From Saccharopolyspora rosea (GTDB lineage Bacteria > Actinomycetota > Actinomycetes > Mycobacteriales > Pseudonocardiaceae): DNA of 64,000 bases. Under the pieces are notes generated by a model that saw only the letters and a list, made by a program, of their open reading frames with translations, was not told the origin of the DNA and searched no databases. The stretch is from positions 2,790,001 through 2,854,000 of the forward strand of contig NZ_CP102826.1 of NCBI RefSeq assembly GCF_025643595.1. Direction: 5' to 3'. This document shows positions 52,818 to 60,655 of the stretch, piece by piece (position 1 is the first letter of the stretch; the number at the start of each line of letters is the position of its first letter). The translations under genes were made by a program, and so were the position numbers.

Positions 52818-54290
52818 ATGAGCGCCGAGCCACCCTCGACCGGCGAGCCGGTCTACGGCGGCGCCGTCACGAAGGTCGAGCCCTTCGGGGTCGACCACAT
52901 CCCGGACGGCGAACGGCACGGCAAGCCGGCTTCGCAGTTCTTCGTCTGGTTCGCCGCCAACCTCAACTTCCCCATCATGCTGCTGGGTTTCAGCGCCACG
53001 ACGCTCGGACTGGGATTCGGGGCCGCCGTGACCGCGATCGGAACCGGCGCGCTGGTGGGCGCCTTGCTGATGGCCGTGATGTCGCGGATGGGGGTGCGGC
53101 TGGGCGTGCCCCAGCAGATCCAGGCCCGCGGCCCGCTGGGCTTCTTCGGCAACTTCATCCCGGTCGCCTACATCAACGTCTTCGCCGGTATCGGCTGGGC
53201 CGCCGTCACGGTCATCCTGGGCACCAAGGCGCTGACCGAACTGGTGCCCGTCCCGTTCTGGCTGGGCGCGCTGGTGCTGACCGCGGTCCAGTTGGTCGTG
53301 GCCGTCTACGGCTACAACATGATCCACTTCTTGGAGCGGGTGCTGGCGATCGTGCTGCTGGTGCTGTTCGCGGTGACCACCGCGGTCGCCATCACCCGGG
53401 GAGCCGGGGTGTTCGACGCCCGCCCGGCCGCCCCCGGCTACATCGGGCCGGTCGGCGGTTGGATCACCCTGGCCGGGCTGTTCTTCTCGTTCCTGGTCGC
53501 CTGGGCGCCGTTCGCTTCCGACTACTCCCGCTACCTGCCCGACTCGCGCCGCAACACCCGGCTCACCGCGGTGTTCACCGGCCTCGGCAACTTCGTCACC
53601 GTCTTCTGGCTCGGCGTGGTCGGCGCCCTGGTGGCGGGCAGCACCAGCACCTCCGACTCCATCGCGGCGCTGCACCAGCTCACCGGCCCGTTCGCGGCGC
53701 CCGCCCTGCTGGCCGTGACGATTTCGGCGCTGTCGCAGAACTTCCTCAACGTCTACGGCGGAGCCATCTCGGTGCAGACGCTGCGCATCCCGGTCAACCG
53801 CAAGCAGGCCGTCACCATCATCTGCGCGCTCGCCTACGCCATCAGCCTGTGGGGCGCCACCGGCACCGAAGCCAAGTTCGAGGTGTTCCTGAACCTGACG
53901 GCGTACTTCATCACGCCGTTCGCCGCGGTGCTGCTGCTGGACTACCACCTGGGCAAGCGTTCCGACCGGCGGCGCATCAACGAGCTGTACGACCGGAACC
54001 GGGTGCTCGAATGGGGATTCCTGGCCTGGGGAGCGGGAGTGCTGTGCTCGGTGCCGTTCTGGCACTCCGCCGCCTACACCGGGGCGTTCGCGACGGCGCA
54101 CCCCGAGTGGGGCAACATCGCCTACTACGTCGGTGCGGCGGCCGCCGCGCTGGTCTACCTGGCGACCTACCGGCTCCCGCCGCTGTGGCCGCTGCTCACG
54201 CGACGGCCCGCCCGCGAGGACGAATCCGGCGAGCACCCAGCTCGCCCGGCGGGCATCGGTACCGACACCGGCACGTCCCCGGACCGCTGA
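52818..54290 (+). CDS. NCS1-family purine/cytosine permease-like transporter
   Basis: A 490-residue membrane protein with 12 predicted segments: N-terminal FFVWFAANLNFPIMLLGF, RMGVRLGVPQQIQARGPLGF (loop after segment 3), and SDYSRYLPDSRRNTRL, the usual cytosine-permease landmark. Known members carry nucleobases, allantoin, hydantoins or thiamine precursors with H+ or Na+. It indicates that the substrate of the locus is probably a small, perhaps N-heterocyclic, compound. Confidence 0.9.
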   Translation: MSAEPPSTGEPVYGGAVTKVEPFGVDHIPDGERHGKPASQFFVWFAANLNFPIMLLGFSATTLGLGFGAAVTAIGTGALVGALLMAVMSRMGVRLGVPQQIQARGPLGFFGNFIPVAYINVFAGIGWAAVTVILGTKALTELVPVPFWLGALVLTAVQLVVAVYGYNMIHFLERVLAIVLLVLFAVTTAVAITRGAGVFDARPAAPGYIGPVGGWITLAGLFFSFLVAWAPFASDYSRYLPDSRRNTRLTAVFTGLGNFVTVFWLGVVGALVAGSTSTSDSIAALHQLTGPFAAPALLAVTISALSQNFLNVYGGAISVQTLRIPVNRKQAVTIICALAYAISLWGATGTEAKFEVFLNLTAYFITPFAAVLLLDYHLGKRSDRRRINELYDRNRVLEWGFLAWGAGVLCSVPFWHSAAYTGAFATAHPEWGNIAYYVGAAAAALVYLATYRLPPLWPLLTRRPAREDESGEHPARPAGIGTDTGTSPDR

Positions 54291-54304
54291 TCCCGGGCGG
54301 GAAG

Positions 54305-54321
54305 CGCTTGCCGCACAAGCG
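54305..54321. terminator. Weak hairpin between convergent genes
   Basis: CGCTTG and CAAGCG with a CCGCA loop followed by GTTTC. A short stem; it lies between convergent stops and may end both transcripts. Confidence 0.4.
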
Positions 54322-54344
54322 GTTTCGGCGCACCCGGGGACGGG

Positions 54345-54596
54345 TTACCGGAGCGCGATCAGCAGCGTCACCACGATGACGAGGAGCACCACGCCGCCGA
54401 TCACCCACGGGGACGGTGCGCCGGTCCGCCCGCGACCGGCTCCGGAGCTCGTGCGGAACGTGGGCGGGATGAACGTCCCGCCGTCGTGGTGGTGATGAGT
54501 ACCGCCGTGGTGGTGGCCGTGGTGACCACCGAATCCGCCGCCGTGATGTCCGCCGTGATGTCCGCCGAAACCGCCGCCGTGGCCGCCCCCGTGCAT
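54345..54596 (-). CDS. His/Gly-rich small membrane protein
   Basis: An 83-residue protein: residues 1-40 are repeats of G and H (GGGHGGGFGGHHGGHHGG, GHHGHHHGGTHHHH), then a short polar linker and one membrane segment at the C-terminus (WVIGGVVLLVIVVTLLIALR). The 18 or so histidines could bind metal. ATG 54596 is chosen (GAGGAGG upstream) over 54638. With a C-terminal anchor the His-rich part probably faces the cytoplasm, but topology is uncertain. No family name known to me. Confidence 0.7.
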   Translation of the reverse strand: MHGGGHGGGFGGHHGGHHGGGFGGHHGHHHGGTHHHHDGGTFIPPTFRTSSGAGRGRTGAPSPWVIGGVVLLVIVVTLLIALR

Positions 54597-55001
54597 CGCG
54601 TCCTCCTCGTCGCCCTCGATCGCGCCGGCGCCGACCACGGTACGCGATCAGCCGGACCGCGTGGGGCACAACAGCGACCACGACCGCTCGGACCGCGGGC
54701 CGGTGCCGGGTCCGGTCGCCGGGCGGCGCGCCCGCTACCGAGGCGAAAGGCTCTGGTGACGAGCTCGGCCGCGGCGCACGGTGGCCGTCCGGGGGCTGTG
54801 GGCTGCTTGTTTCGCGGTGATCGGTCAATGCAGATCAGCAACGTCCAACCGATCGCGGCCGTTCCGGACCGGGCGAACGTGATGATCCTCGGCTGCGGCG
54901 AACCGGCGGGGGTTCCGGGGCGGGACGTCGGCGGCCCAACGCCTTCGAGGTCTGCTGGACGACCCTGCCCATCCAGCACTCCGTTCGTCGAGGAGGACGA
55001 C
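54597..55001. other. 405-base divergent intergenic region
   Basis: Separates the His/Gly-rich gene from the papain-like protease gene. Frames on both strands lack ribosome sites and recognisable products. Apart from the GAGGAGG site for the protease at about 54989-54995 I see no repeat, operator or RNA structure. Confidence 0.5.
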
Positions 55002-55811
55002 ATGGAACCACCGCAACCCCGGAAGATCGCCGGTTACGGCTGGTCACCGGACCTGCCGGACGCCCGCGACTTCCTCTACGCGGCGCCCCGCGTCGCGGTC
55101 ACGAGCCTGCCGCCGAGCGTCGACCTGCGCACCGGCTTCCCCGCCCCCTACGACCAGGGGCAGATCGGCAGCTGCACCGCGAACGCGATCGCCGGCGCCT
55201 ACCAGTTCGACCTGGAGAAGGAGCACGCGCAGGACTTCATGCCCTCGCGGCTGTTCATCTACTACAACGAGCGCGCGCTGGAGGGGCACGTGTCCTTCGA
55301 TTCGGGTGCGCAGATCCGCGACGGCATCAAGAGCGTGGCGAAGCAGGGCGTGTGCACCGAACAGGAATGGCCCTACGACGCCACCCCGGCGCAGCCGGAC
55401 GGCATGTTCCCGCCGGGCGCGAAGGAAGCCCAGCAGCCGCCTCCCGGTTGCTACAAGGACGCCCTCCAGCACCGGGCCTCCGCCTACCTGCGGGTGGCGC
55501 AGGACCTCGACCAGCTGCGCGGCTGCCTCGCCGTCGGCTACCCGTTCGTGTTCGGGTTCACGGTGTACGAGAGCTTCGAGAGCCCGGAGGTCGCGCGGAC
55601 CGGTGTGGCGCCGATGCCGACGGCGGGGGAGAACGTGCTGGGCGGGCACGCCGTGGTCGCCGTCGGCTACGACGACGCGCAGCAGCGCTTCACCTGCCGG
55701 AACTCCTGGGGTGCGGACTGGGGGCAGCAGGGTTACTTCACGATGCCGTACGCGTACCTGACCGAGAACGCGTTGTCCTCGGACTTCTGGACCGTGCGCT
55801 TCGTGACCTGA
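55002..55811 (+). CDS. C1-family (papain-like) cysteine peptidase
   Basis: A 269-residue papain-fold protease. The oxyanion Gln and nucleophile are in QGQIGSCTANAIAGAY, the histidine in LGGHAVVAVGYDD, the asparagine in CRNSWGADWG. It lacks a signal peptide and a long inhibitory propeptide; the short N-terminal stretch IAGYGWSPDLPDARDFLYA is typical of bacterial C1 peptidases. ATG 55002 has GAGGAGG upstream; longer frames to the left overlap a non-coding region. Probably cytoplasmic or exported without a classical signal. Confidence 0.9.
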   Translation: MEPPQPRKIAGYGWSPDLPDARDFLYAAPRVAVTSLPPSVDLRTGFPAPYDQGQIGSCTANAIAGAYQFDLEKEHAQDFMPSRLFIYYNERALEGHVSFDSGAQIRDGIKSVAKQGVCTEQEWPYDATPAQPDGMFPPGAKEAQQPPPGCYKDALQHRASAYLRVAQDLDQLRGCLAVGYPFVFGFTVYESFESPEVARTGVAPMPTAGENVLGGHAVVAVGYDDAQQRFTCRNSWGADWGQQGYFTMPYAYLTENALSSDFWTVRFVT

Positions 55812-55819
55812 TCGCCGGA

Positions 55820-55850
55820 GTCGCCGCCACCGACCAGCGGTGGCGGCGAC
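55820..55850. terminator. Bidirectional hairpin terminator
   Basis: A 12-base perfect stem GTCGCCGCCACC with its complement around a GACCAGC loop lies between the convergent protease and SDR stops. No U-run, as is common in high-GC actinomycetes. Confidence 0.65.
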
Positions 55851-55861
55851 CGCTTCCGGGC

Positions 55862-56629
55862 TCAGACGGTCTGTTCCGTCGGCCGCACCAGGATCTCGTT
55901 GATCGCAGTGTGGCGCGGGCGGGTCACCATGAACACGACGGCGTCGGCGATGTCGCTCGGTTGGAGCACGCCGTATCCGGTGGGATTCGTCGCGTCGGGC
56001 GCGCCTTCGCGGCCGCTGGTGGTCAGCTCGGTGGCCACGACGCCGGGTTCCACCAGCCCGGCGCGCACGTGCTGCCCGGCGAGCTCCTGGCGGAGCGCTT
56101 CGGAGAAGGCGCCGACGGCGTGCTTGGTGGCGGCGTAGACGTTGCTGGTCGAACGGGGCACCCGGCGTCCGGCGACCGAACTGATGGTGACCAGGTCGGC
56201 GACGCCGCGGTCGTGGGTGGCGGCGGCTCGGGCCAGGTGTGGCAGCGCCGCGTGGGTCACGTTGAGGACCCCGTTCAGGTTGACGTCGACCATGGCGTGC
56301 CAGTCGGTCAGCTCGGCTTCGAGCGCGGGGCTCCAGGTACCGCTCCCCGCGTTGTTGACCAGGACGTCGATGCCGCCGCAGTCGCGGACCGCGGTGTCGA
56401 TCGCGGCGCGGACCGCGTCGGCGTCGGTGACGTCGGCTTCGTACGACCGGGCCCGGCCGCCGTCCCGCGCGTTGATCGCGTCGGCGAGCTGGGTCAGCCT
56501 GTCGCGGCGCCGCGCGAGGAGGACGACCGCGGCGCCTTCGGCGGCGAGCGCTTCCGCGACCGCGGCACCGATGCCGCTGGACGCGCCGGTGACGACGGCT
56601 GTGGTGTTGTTCAGCACGGTGTTGCCCAT
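55862..56629 (-). CDS. Short-chain dehydrogenase/reductase
   Basis: A 255-residue classical SDR: cofactor loop TGASSGIG, the second-strand basic residues ARRRDRL favouring NADP(H), NNAG, catalytic Ser in TISSVAG and Y-x-x-x-K as YAATK. The substrate is unknown; it resembles the YdfG-like group of broad-specificity alcohol or 3-hydroxy-acid dehydrogenases. The ATG at 56629 has only a weak site (GAAAG). Confidence 0.9.
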   Translation of the reverse strand: MGNTVLNNTTAVVTGASSGIGAAVAEALAAEGAAVVLLARRRDRLTQLADAINARDGGRARSYEADVTDADAVRAAIDTAVRDCGGIDVLVNNAGSGTWSPALEAELTDWHAMVDVNLNGVLNVTHAALPHLARAAATHDRGVADLVTISSVAGRRVPRSTSNVYAATKHAVGAFSEALRQELAGQHVRAGLVEPGVVATELTTSGREGAPDATNPTGYGVLQPSDIADAVVFMVTRPRHTAINEILVRPTEQTV

Positions 56630-56907
56630 CTTTCGTACTGGCGTCGCTCGGATCGAGCGATGTCGGTCGGGACGGGAACCGCGGCGGCAGCCGGGGCCGC
56701 GCGACTCCCCGGCGAGTATGGCCCACCGGGGCTCCGCGAAGTCGGGAGAGCGGCTCGTGGTGGGGCGCCGCACGGATCCCGTCGTCCACTGTGGACAAAT
56801 CCGCTGCGGGAGGCGTTCGTCGTGGGCCGGCGCGGCGATCGGATCCGTCCACGATTCCGGGCAGCGCACCGCGACCGCACCGAGCTCGGCACCGGCGCCA
56901 GCGCCAC

Positions 56908-57100
56908 GAGGACGTCGTCGAGCAGGTGCTCGCCGCGGTCGACCGGGTCTTCGACGTGGGCGGTGCGTCGATCGTCGGCCGCGAACCGGGACTCGACCGG
57001 CACTGGCGCAACGCGCGCACCCTCGCGGTGCACGACCCGGTGCTGCGGAGGCGCGGGGCCATCACCGGCGCCGACCCGATCCGCCGCAGGACTCCGGGCG
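56908..57100 (+). pseudogene. Fragment: C-terminus of a DszC/SfnC-like flavin monooxygenase (acyl-CoA dehydrogenase fold)
   Basis: About 64 codons read VVEQVLAAVDRVFDVGGASI and DRHWRNARTLAVHDPVLRRR, the last two helices of acyl-CoA-dehydrogenase-type FMNH2-dependent monooxygenases, where R-H-W-R-N-A-R-T is the diagnostic sequence. No start, no N-terminal domain and no clean stop are present, so it is a relic within the 615-base gap between the SDR and DUF3040 genes. Confidence 0.65.
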
Positions 57101-57162
57101 CGGTGCCCAGCCGACGCCCGTCCGGAGCGGCGGGGTCCACCGGCCCGGTCGACGACCAGCGT

Positions 57163-57176
57163 GGGCCGATGGGCCC
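57163..57176. promoter_or_regulatory. Candidate DosR/DevR-like box 4
   Basis: GGGCCGATGGGCCC is a 5-4-5 inverted repeat 68 bases upstream of the DUF3040 gene, which leads to the DUF1876 gene, a family whose M. tuberculosis member Rv1738 is strongly DosR-dependent. Confidence 0.55.
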
Positions 57177-57244
57177 TGTCCGGTCCGGCCCCGTCGCGGG
57201 GATTCTTCGTCCGAGCGGCACATGCCCGTCGGACGGGGGTTGCG

Positions 57245-57511
57245 ATGCTTCGACGACACGAGAAACGGCTTCTCGACGAGATGGAGCGGCGACTGCGGGC
57301 CGACGACCCGGAGTTCGCGGACCGGATGACCCGCGTGCGGCCGGTCGCGTGGCTGCTCGCCAGGATGTCGCCGCCCAGGTGGATCGCGCTCGTCGCGGGC
57401 GCGCTCGCGGTGCTGTGCCTGGTGCTGCACGAGGGCGCGGCCTTCGTCGCGGCGGCGGCGCTCGCCGCGGCGCTGCTGGTGTTCGGCGACTGGACGGTTC
57501 GGACCGAATGA
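57245..57511 (+). CDS. DUF3040 small membrane protein
   Basis: An 88-residue protein: cytoplasmic N-terminus HEKRLLDEMERRLRADDPEF, the DUF3040 signature (L-x-x-x-E-x-x-L-x-x-D-D-P), followed by two membrane helices. GGGGG precedes ATG 57245. Common in actinomycetes, function unknown. Its position behind a DosR-like box and 14 bases before the DUF1876 gene places it in the stress regulon. Confidence 0.85.
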   Translation: MLRRHEKRLLDEMERRLRADDPEFADRMTRVRPVAWLLARMSPPRWIALVAGALAVLCLVLHEGAAFVAAAALAAALLVFGDWTVRTE

Positions 57512-57525
57512 CGGGGGAAGCACCC

Positions 57526-57795
57526 ATGAGCGCCACGGAACGTTGGTCGGTCGAGATCGACATCACCGAGGACGAGGACCGCACGCACGCGGCCGCGCGG
57601 CTGCGCACGCGGGACGCGACGGGCCTGCGGGGCAGCGGAACGGCCAAGCGCGCGCCGGAGGACGCCAACGTCCCCGAGGTCGGCGCCGAACTGGCCGCGG
57701 CGCGGGCGCTGTTCGACCTGGCCAAGCACCTGCTGAAAGCGGCCAGCATCGACGTCGAGCAGCTCACCGGGCGCCCGGCGCACCTGCACAGCTGA
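57526..57795 (+). CDS. DUF1876 protein (Rv1738-like)
   Basis: An 89-residue DUF1876 protein: WSVEIDITEDEDRTHAAARL, LRGSGTAKRAPEDANVPEVG and AARALFDLAKHLL. M. tuberculosis Rv1738 of this family is induced in hypoxia and structurally resembles ribosome-hibernation factors. GGGGGAAG precedes ATG 57526; an earlier ATG at 57508 overlapping the DUF3040 stop is possible. Its TGA stop (57793-57795) is directly followed by repeat module B. Confidence 0.88.
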   Translation: MSATERWSVEIDITEDEDRTHAAARLRTRDATGLRGSGTAKRAPEDANVPEVGAELAAARALFDLAKHLLKAASIDVEQLTGRPAHLHS

Positions 57796-57843
57796 GAGCC
57801 TGCCTTCGAGCCCGTTGTGGGTGGCGGTGCCGGTGGCGGAACC
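57796..57843. repeat. 48-base repeat module B, left of IS copy B
   Basis: GAGCCTGCCTTCGAG to GCGGAACC, starting immediately after the TGA stop of the DUF1876 gene and ending at the TCA flanking the IS. It differs at several positions from the copy on the right side of the IS, so it is not a simple duplication by that insertion. Confidence 0.72.
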
Positions 57844-57896
57844 TCAGCTTGTTCTTTAACGTCGGGGGTTGGTGGTGGACCCGGTTGGTCATGGAT

Positions 57897-57953
57897 GAAG
57901 CCCTTGGTTGATCATGCGTCTTGCTACAGAACGGTGATCATTCCAAGGGCTTC
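57897..57953 (+). promoter_or_regulatory. Leader hairpin hiding the transposase ribosome site (IS copy B)
   Basis: GAAGCCCTTGGTTGATCA (57897-57914) pairs with TGATCATTCCAAGGGCTTC (57935-57953). AAGGG in the 3' arm is five bases before GTG 57955. Compared with copy A, GCAG/CTGC has become GAAG/CTTC, keeping the pair. Confidence 0.7.
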
Positions 57954-57954
57954 A

Positions 57955-59403
57955 GTGGTGAGTGTGCATGATCCCGAGATGGCTGCGGCGCTCGGGCGGT
58001 TGTCGGGGTTCCGGAACGAGTTTCATCGGTGCTTGTCCAGCCGGGCGGATGGGTTGTTCGAGTTGACCGATGCGGTGCTGTGCGCGGATGGGCCGGTGCG
58101 GTCGCTGGTGGAGTTATCGCTGGCCAGTGAGCATCGACGGGGGCACGGTGCTCTGTATGCCGCCCTGAATCGGGGGCGGGTGGAGGTGAGCAGGCTCCGG
58201 CGTGCCCTGGCCGGGTTACCTCTGCCGCGGGCGGCCGATGGCCGGTTGGTGCTGGCGGTGGATATCACCAGCTGGCTGCGCCCGGACGCGCCGACCTCGC
58301 CGCAGCGGATCATGTGCCATACCTACGGGCGCGGCAAGGGTCAGCACATCATGATTCCCGGGTGGCCGTATTCGGTGATCTGCGCGCTGGAGACCGGCCG
58401 TCATTCCTGGACCGCGCCGCTGGATGCCGTGCGGCTGGCCCCCTGCGACGAGGCCGCCGAGGTCACCGCGACCCAGCTGCGCCAGGTCGTCACCGACCTG
58501 ATCGCCGCCGGGCAACAGACGCCGGATGATCCCGACATCCTGGTGGTGACCGACGCCGGGTATGACGCGCCCCGGCTTGCGTTTCTGCTGGCCGACCTGC
58601 CGGTCGTGGTGCTGGGTCGGATGCGTTCGGACCGGGTCCTGCGCCGAGCGGCCCCGCCTCGAACCCCCGGCGCATACGGCCGCCCACCACGCCATGGCGG
58701 CGAGTTCGTCTTCGGTGACCCGGCCACCTGGGGTGATCCGGACGTCACCACCAGCACCGACACCCGCCTCTACGGACCGGCCACCGCGCGGTCATGGAAC
58801 CGGCTGCACCCACGATTGACCCACCGCAGTGCCTGGGCCGCGCAGGCAGGCCGGTTACCGATCATCGAGGGCACCGTGATCCGACTGGAGGTCGATCGAC
58901 TACCGTCCGGGGCGATTCCCACACCCGTATGGCTCTGGTGTTCCTCAGTGGATCTTTCCGGGTCCGATGTGGACCACCTATGGCATGCGTTCCTGAGGCG
59001 ATTCGACATCGAGCACACCTTCCGCCTGCTCAAGCAAACACTCGGGTGGACATGCCCGAAACTCCGCACCCCGGAAGCCGCCGACCGCTGGACATGGCTC
59101 ATCCTCGCCGGCTACACCCAACTACGACTGGCCCGCTCACTGGCCGCCGACCTGCGCCGTCCCTGGGAAAAACCCGCCGAACCCGACCGGCTCACCCCGG
59201 CCCGCGTCCGCCGAGGATTTCGGCACCTCCGCAAACACACCGGCACCCCCGCCCGAGTACCAAAACCCTCCCGACCAGGACCAGGACGCCCCGCGGGCCG
59301 AACCAACCGCCACCCCACGCCCCGCCACAACGTGCACACCGCCACCACACACAAGACAAAACGACCAAAAACAGGCACCAAACGCCCCCGCCGCACAGGT
59401 TAA
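57955..59403 (+). CDS. NF041680-type putative transposase (DDE), copy B
   Basis: A 482-residue paralogue of the transposase at 12083-13543. The same acids are present (LAVDITSW, VVTDAGYD, FDIEHTFRLLKQTLGW) and the basic tail is retained. GTG 57955 is the position matching the other copy's ATG and follows the hairpin. By eye roughly three quarters of residues agree; differences are spread over the whole length, including the tail, so divergence preceded arrival here or is old. Intact frame. Confidence 0.87.
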   Translation: MVSVHDPEMAAALGRLSGFRNEFHRCLSSRADGLFELTDAVLCADGPVRSLVELSLASEHRRGHGALYAALNRGRVEVSRLRRALAGLPLPRAADGRLVLAVDITSWLRPDAPTSPQRIMCHTYGRGKGQHIMIPGWPYSVICALETGRHSWTAPLDAVRLAPCDEAAEVTATQLRQVVTDLIAAGQQTPDDPDILVVTDAGYDAPRLAFLLADLPVVVLGRMRSDRVLRRAAPPRTPGAYGRPPRHGGEFVFGDPATWGDPDVTTSTDTRLYGPATARSWNRLHPRLTHRSAWAAQAGRLPIIEGTVIRLEVDRLPSGAIPTPVWLWCSSVDLSGSDVDHLWHAFLRRFDIEHTFRLLKQTLGWTCPKLRTPEAADRWTWLILAGYTQLRLARSLAADLRRPWEKPAEPDRLTPARVRRGFRHLRKHTGTPARVPKPSRPGPGRPAGRTNRHPTPRHNVHTATTHKTKRPKTGTKRPRRTG

Positions 59404-59415
59404 AGAACAAGCTCA

Positions 59416-59647
59416 GAGCCTGTCTTCGAACTCGTTTTGCGAGGCGGCGCCGGTAGCGGAACCTCAGCGGCCGTCTCGGCTCCGGGAGCCCCTCCTGATG
59501 TATGCCCAATACACGGCGGAGGGGCTGTCCTCGCGAGACGACCGCTGAGAACCCGCGGCGGTGCCGGTTGCGAGACCGCTCACCGAAAGAGAAAGCGGCT
59601 ACCGCCGCTTGCCACGCGGGTTCCGGACCAAGTTCAAAGACAGGCAC
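59416..59647. mobile_element. Complete small palindromic element (MITE-like, 232 bases)
   Basis: Bounded by GAGCCTGTCTTCGAAC and, on the other strand, GTGCCTGTCTTTGAAC, with TCA at 59413-59415 and 59648-59650. Inside are modules B, P (79-base palindrome), C and D with TCA/TGA at each joint. No coding capacity. The outer bases match the IS5-like terminal repeat GTGCCTGTCTTTGATC, so that transposase may move it. Confidence 0.75.
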
Positions 59648-59650
59648 TCA

Positions 59651-59778
59651 GCGGCCGTCTCGGCTCCGGGAGCCCCGACTCATGTATGCCCAAATACACA
59701 GCGTCGGGGCTGTCCTCGCGAGCCGACCGCTGAGAACCCGCGGCGGTGCCAGTGGCGAGACCACTCACCGAAAGAGAA
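59651..59778. repeat. Second, truncated palindromic unit
   Basis: Module P (59651-59730, with one extra A in the loop), TGA, module C (59734-59764), TCA, then only the first 11 bases of module D (CCGAAAGAGAA) before unrelated sequence. The end lies 15 bases from the stop of the HdeD gene. Confidence 0.75.
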
Positions 59779-59793
59779 TGAGCCCAGGCCGGT

Positions 59794-60387
59794 TCACGCG
59801 TGCGCCGGACCCGCTTGCGGTGGCGTGCGCACCTCCGCGGTCGTGCGCGGCCGCAGCTGGATCGCCCGGCCCGCGGCGAGCGCTCCGTAGACCAGCAACC
59901 AGATGCCCAGCAGGTAGGTCATCGTCAGCAGTCCGATCCCCGGGTACACCAGCAGCGCGATGCCGGCGAGGACGCTCAGCACGCCGGAGGTGATCGCCCA
60001 GCCGCGGGAGGGCGTGCTGCGGTCGGCCACCGAGTGGACGGTTTCGACGAGCCCGCTGATCAGCCAGTACGACCCCAACACGAGCGGGAAGACCAGCGCG
60101 GCCGCGACGGGGGACCGCAGCACGATGACACCCGCGAGGACCGCCAGCACGGCCAGCACGATCCGCGCGGCCGTGCCGTCGCGCGCGATCAGCGCTTGCG
60201 CCAACCAGTAGATGCCGCCGATGAGCAGCTGGACGCCGAAGACGATCGAGAGGACGAGGACGGTGGGGCCGGGCGACACCAGGGCCGCCACTCCGGCGAG
60301 CACCGTGAGGATTCCGAAGGCGAGCAACCATCCCCAGGACCCGGCGATCCGGTCCGCGGATGTTTCCGTTCGTTGCGCGTGGGACAT
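59794..60387 (-). CDS. HdeD family acid-resistance membrane protein
   Basis: A 197-residue protein with six predicted membrane segments in three hairpins, the HdeD plan (GWLLAFGILTVLAGVAALVSP, GSYWLISGLVETVHSV, GWAITSGVLSVLAGIALLVY shown as separate parts). GGGAG precedes ATG 60387. E. coli HdeD helps acid resistance at high density; in actinomycetes these genes often lie beside stress genes, as here. Confidence 0.87.
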   Translation of the reverse strand: MSHAQRTETSADRIAGSWGWLLAFGILTVLAGVAALVSPGPTVLVLSIVFGVQLLIGGIYWLAQALIARDGTAARIVLAVLAVLAGVIVLRSPVAAALVFPLVLGSYWLISGLVETVHSVADRSTPSRGWAITSGVLSVLAGIALLVYPGIGLLTMTYLLGIWLLVYGALAAGRAIQLRPRTTAEVRTPPQAGPAHA

Positions 60388-60655
60388 GAGGACTCCCGTT
60401 GCCGTGTGCTCCGATGCCCACCAGCCTTCCCGGTGGGAACGGCTTTCCCCCAGAGACGAACGGCCCGACCGCCCACGTGCGGTCACTCGGACACCGGGAG
60501 ACGACACGGGCCGCACCGCGCCGCGGAGCGGTCCCCCGCCCGCGGCGGGAATCCGGCCGGGCGCGACCCGGCCACCGGCAGGTGACGAAGTGCTCTGACG
60601 ACCCGCGACGCCCAGCGGCGACCATGGGACCGAACGACTTGATCGGGGGCTGAGC

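Larger units (their letters stand above)
57847..59412 (+). mobile_element. Insertion sequence, copy B (NF041680-type transposase), complete
   Basis: A 1566-base element with 14-base inverted repeats GCTTGTTCTTTAAC, flanked by TCA at 57844-57846 and 59413-59415. Same organisation as copy A (leader hairpin, one transposase, stop in the right repeat) but clearly diverged in repeats and protein. Inserted at the joint between two B modules. Confidence 0.88.

Noticed and set aside
60388..60655. GGGAACGGCTTTCCC and GGGACCGAACGACT as further DosR-like boxes before hdeD and the Rv1733c-like gene
   Set aside because: The first has 5-5-5 spacing and wrong inner bases; the second lacks a right arm. Neither fits the 5-4-5 pattern of the other five sites.
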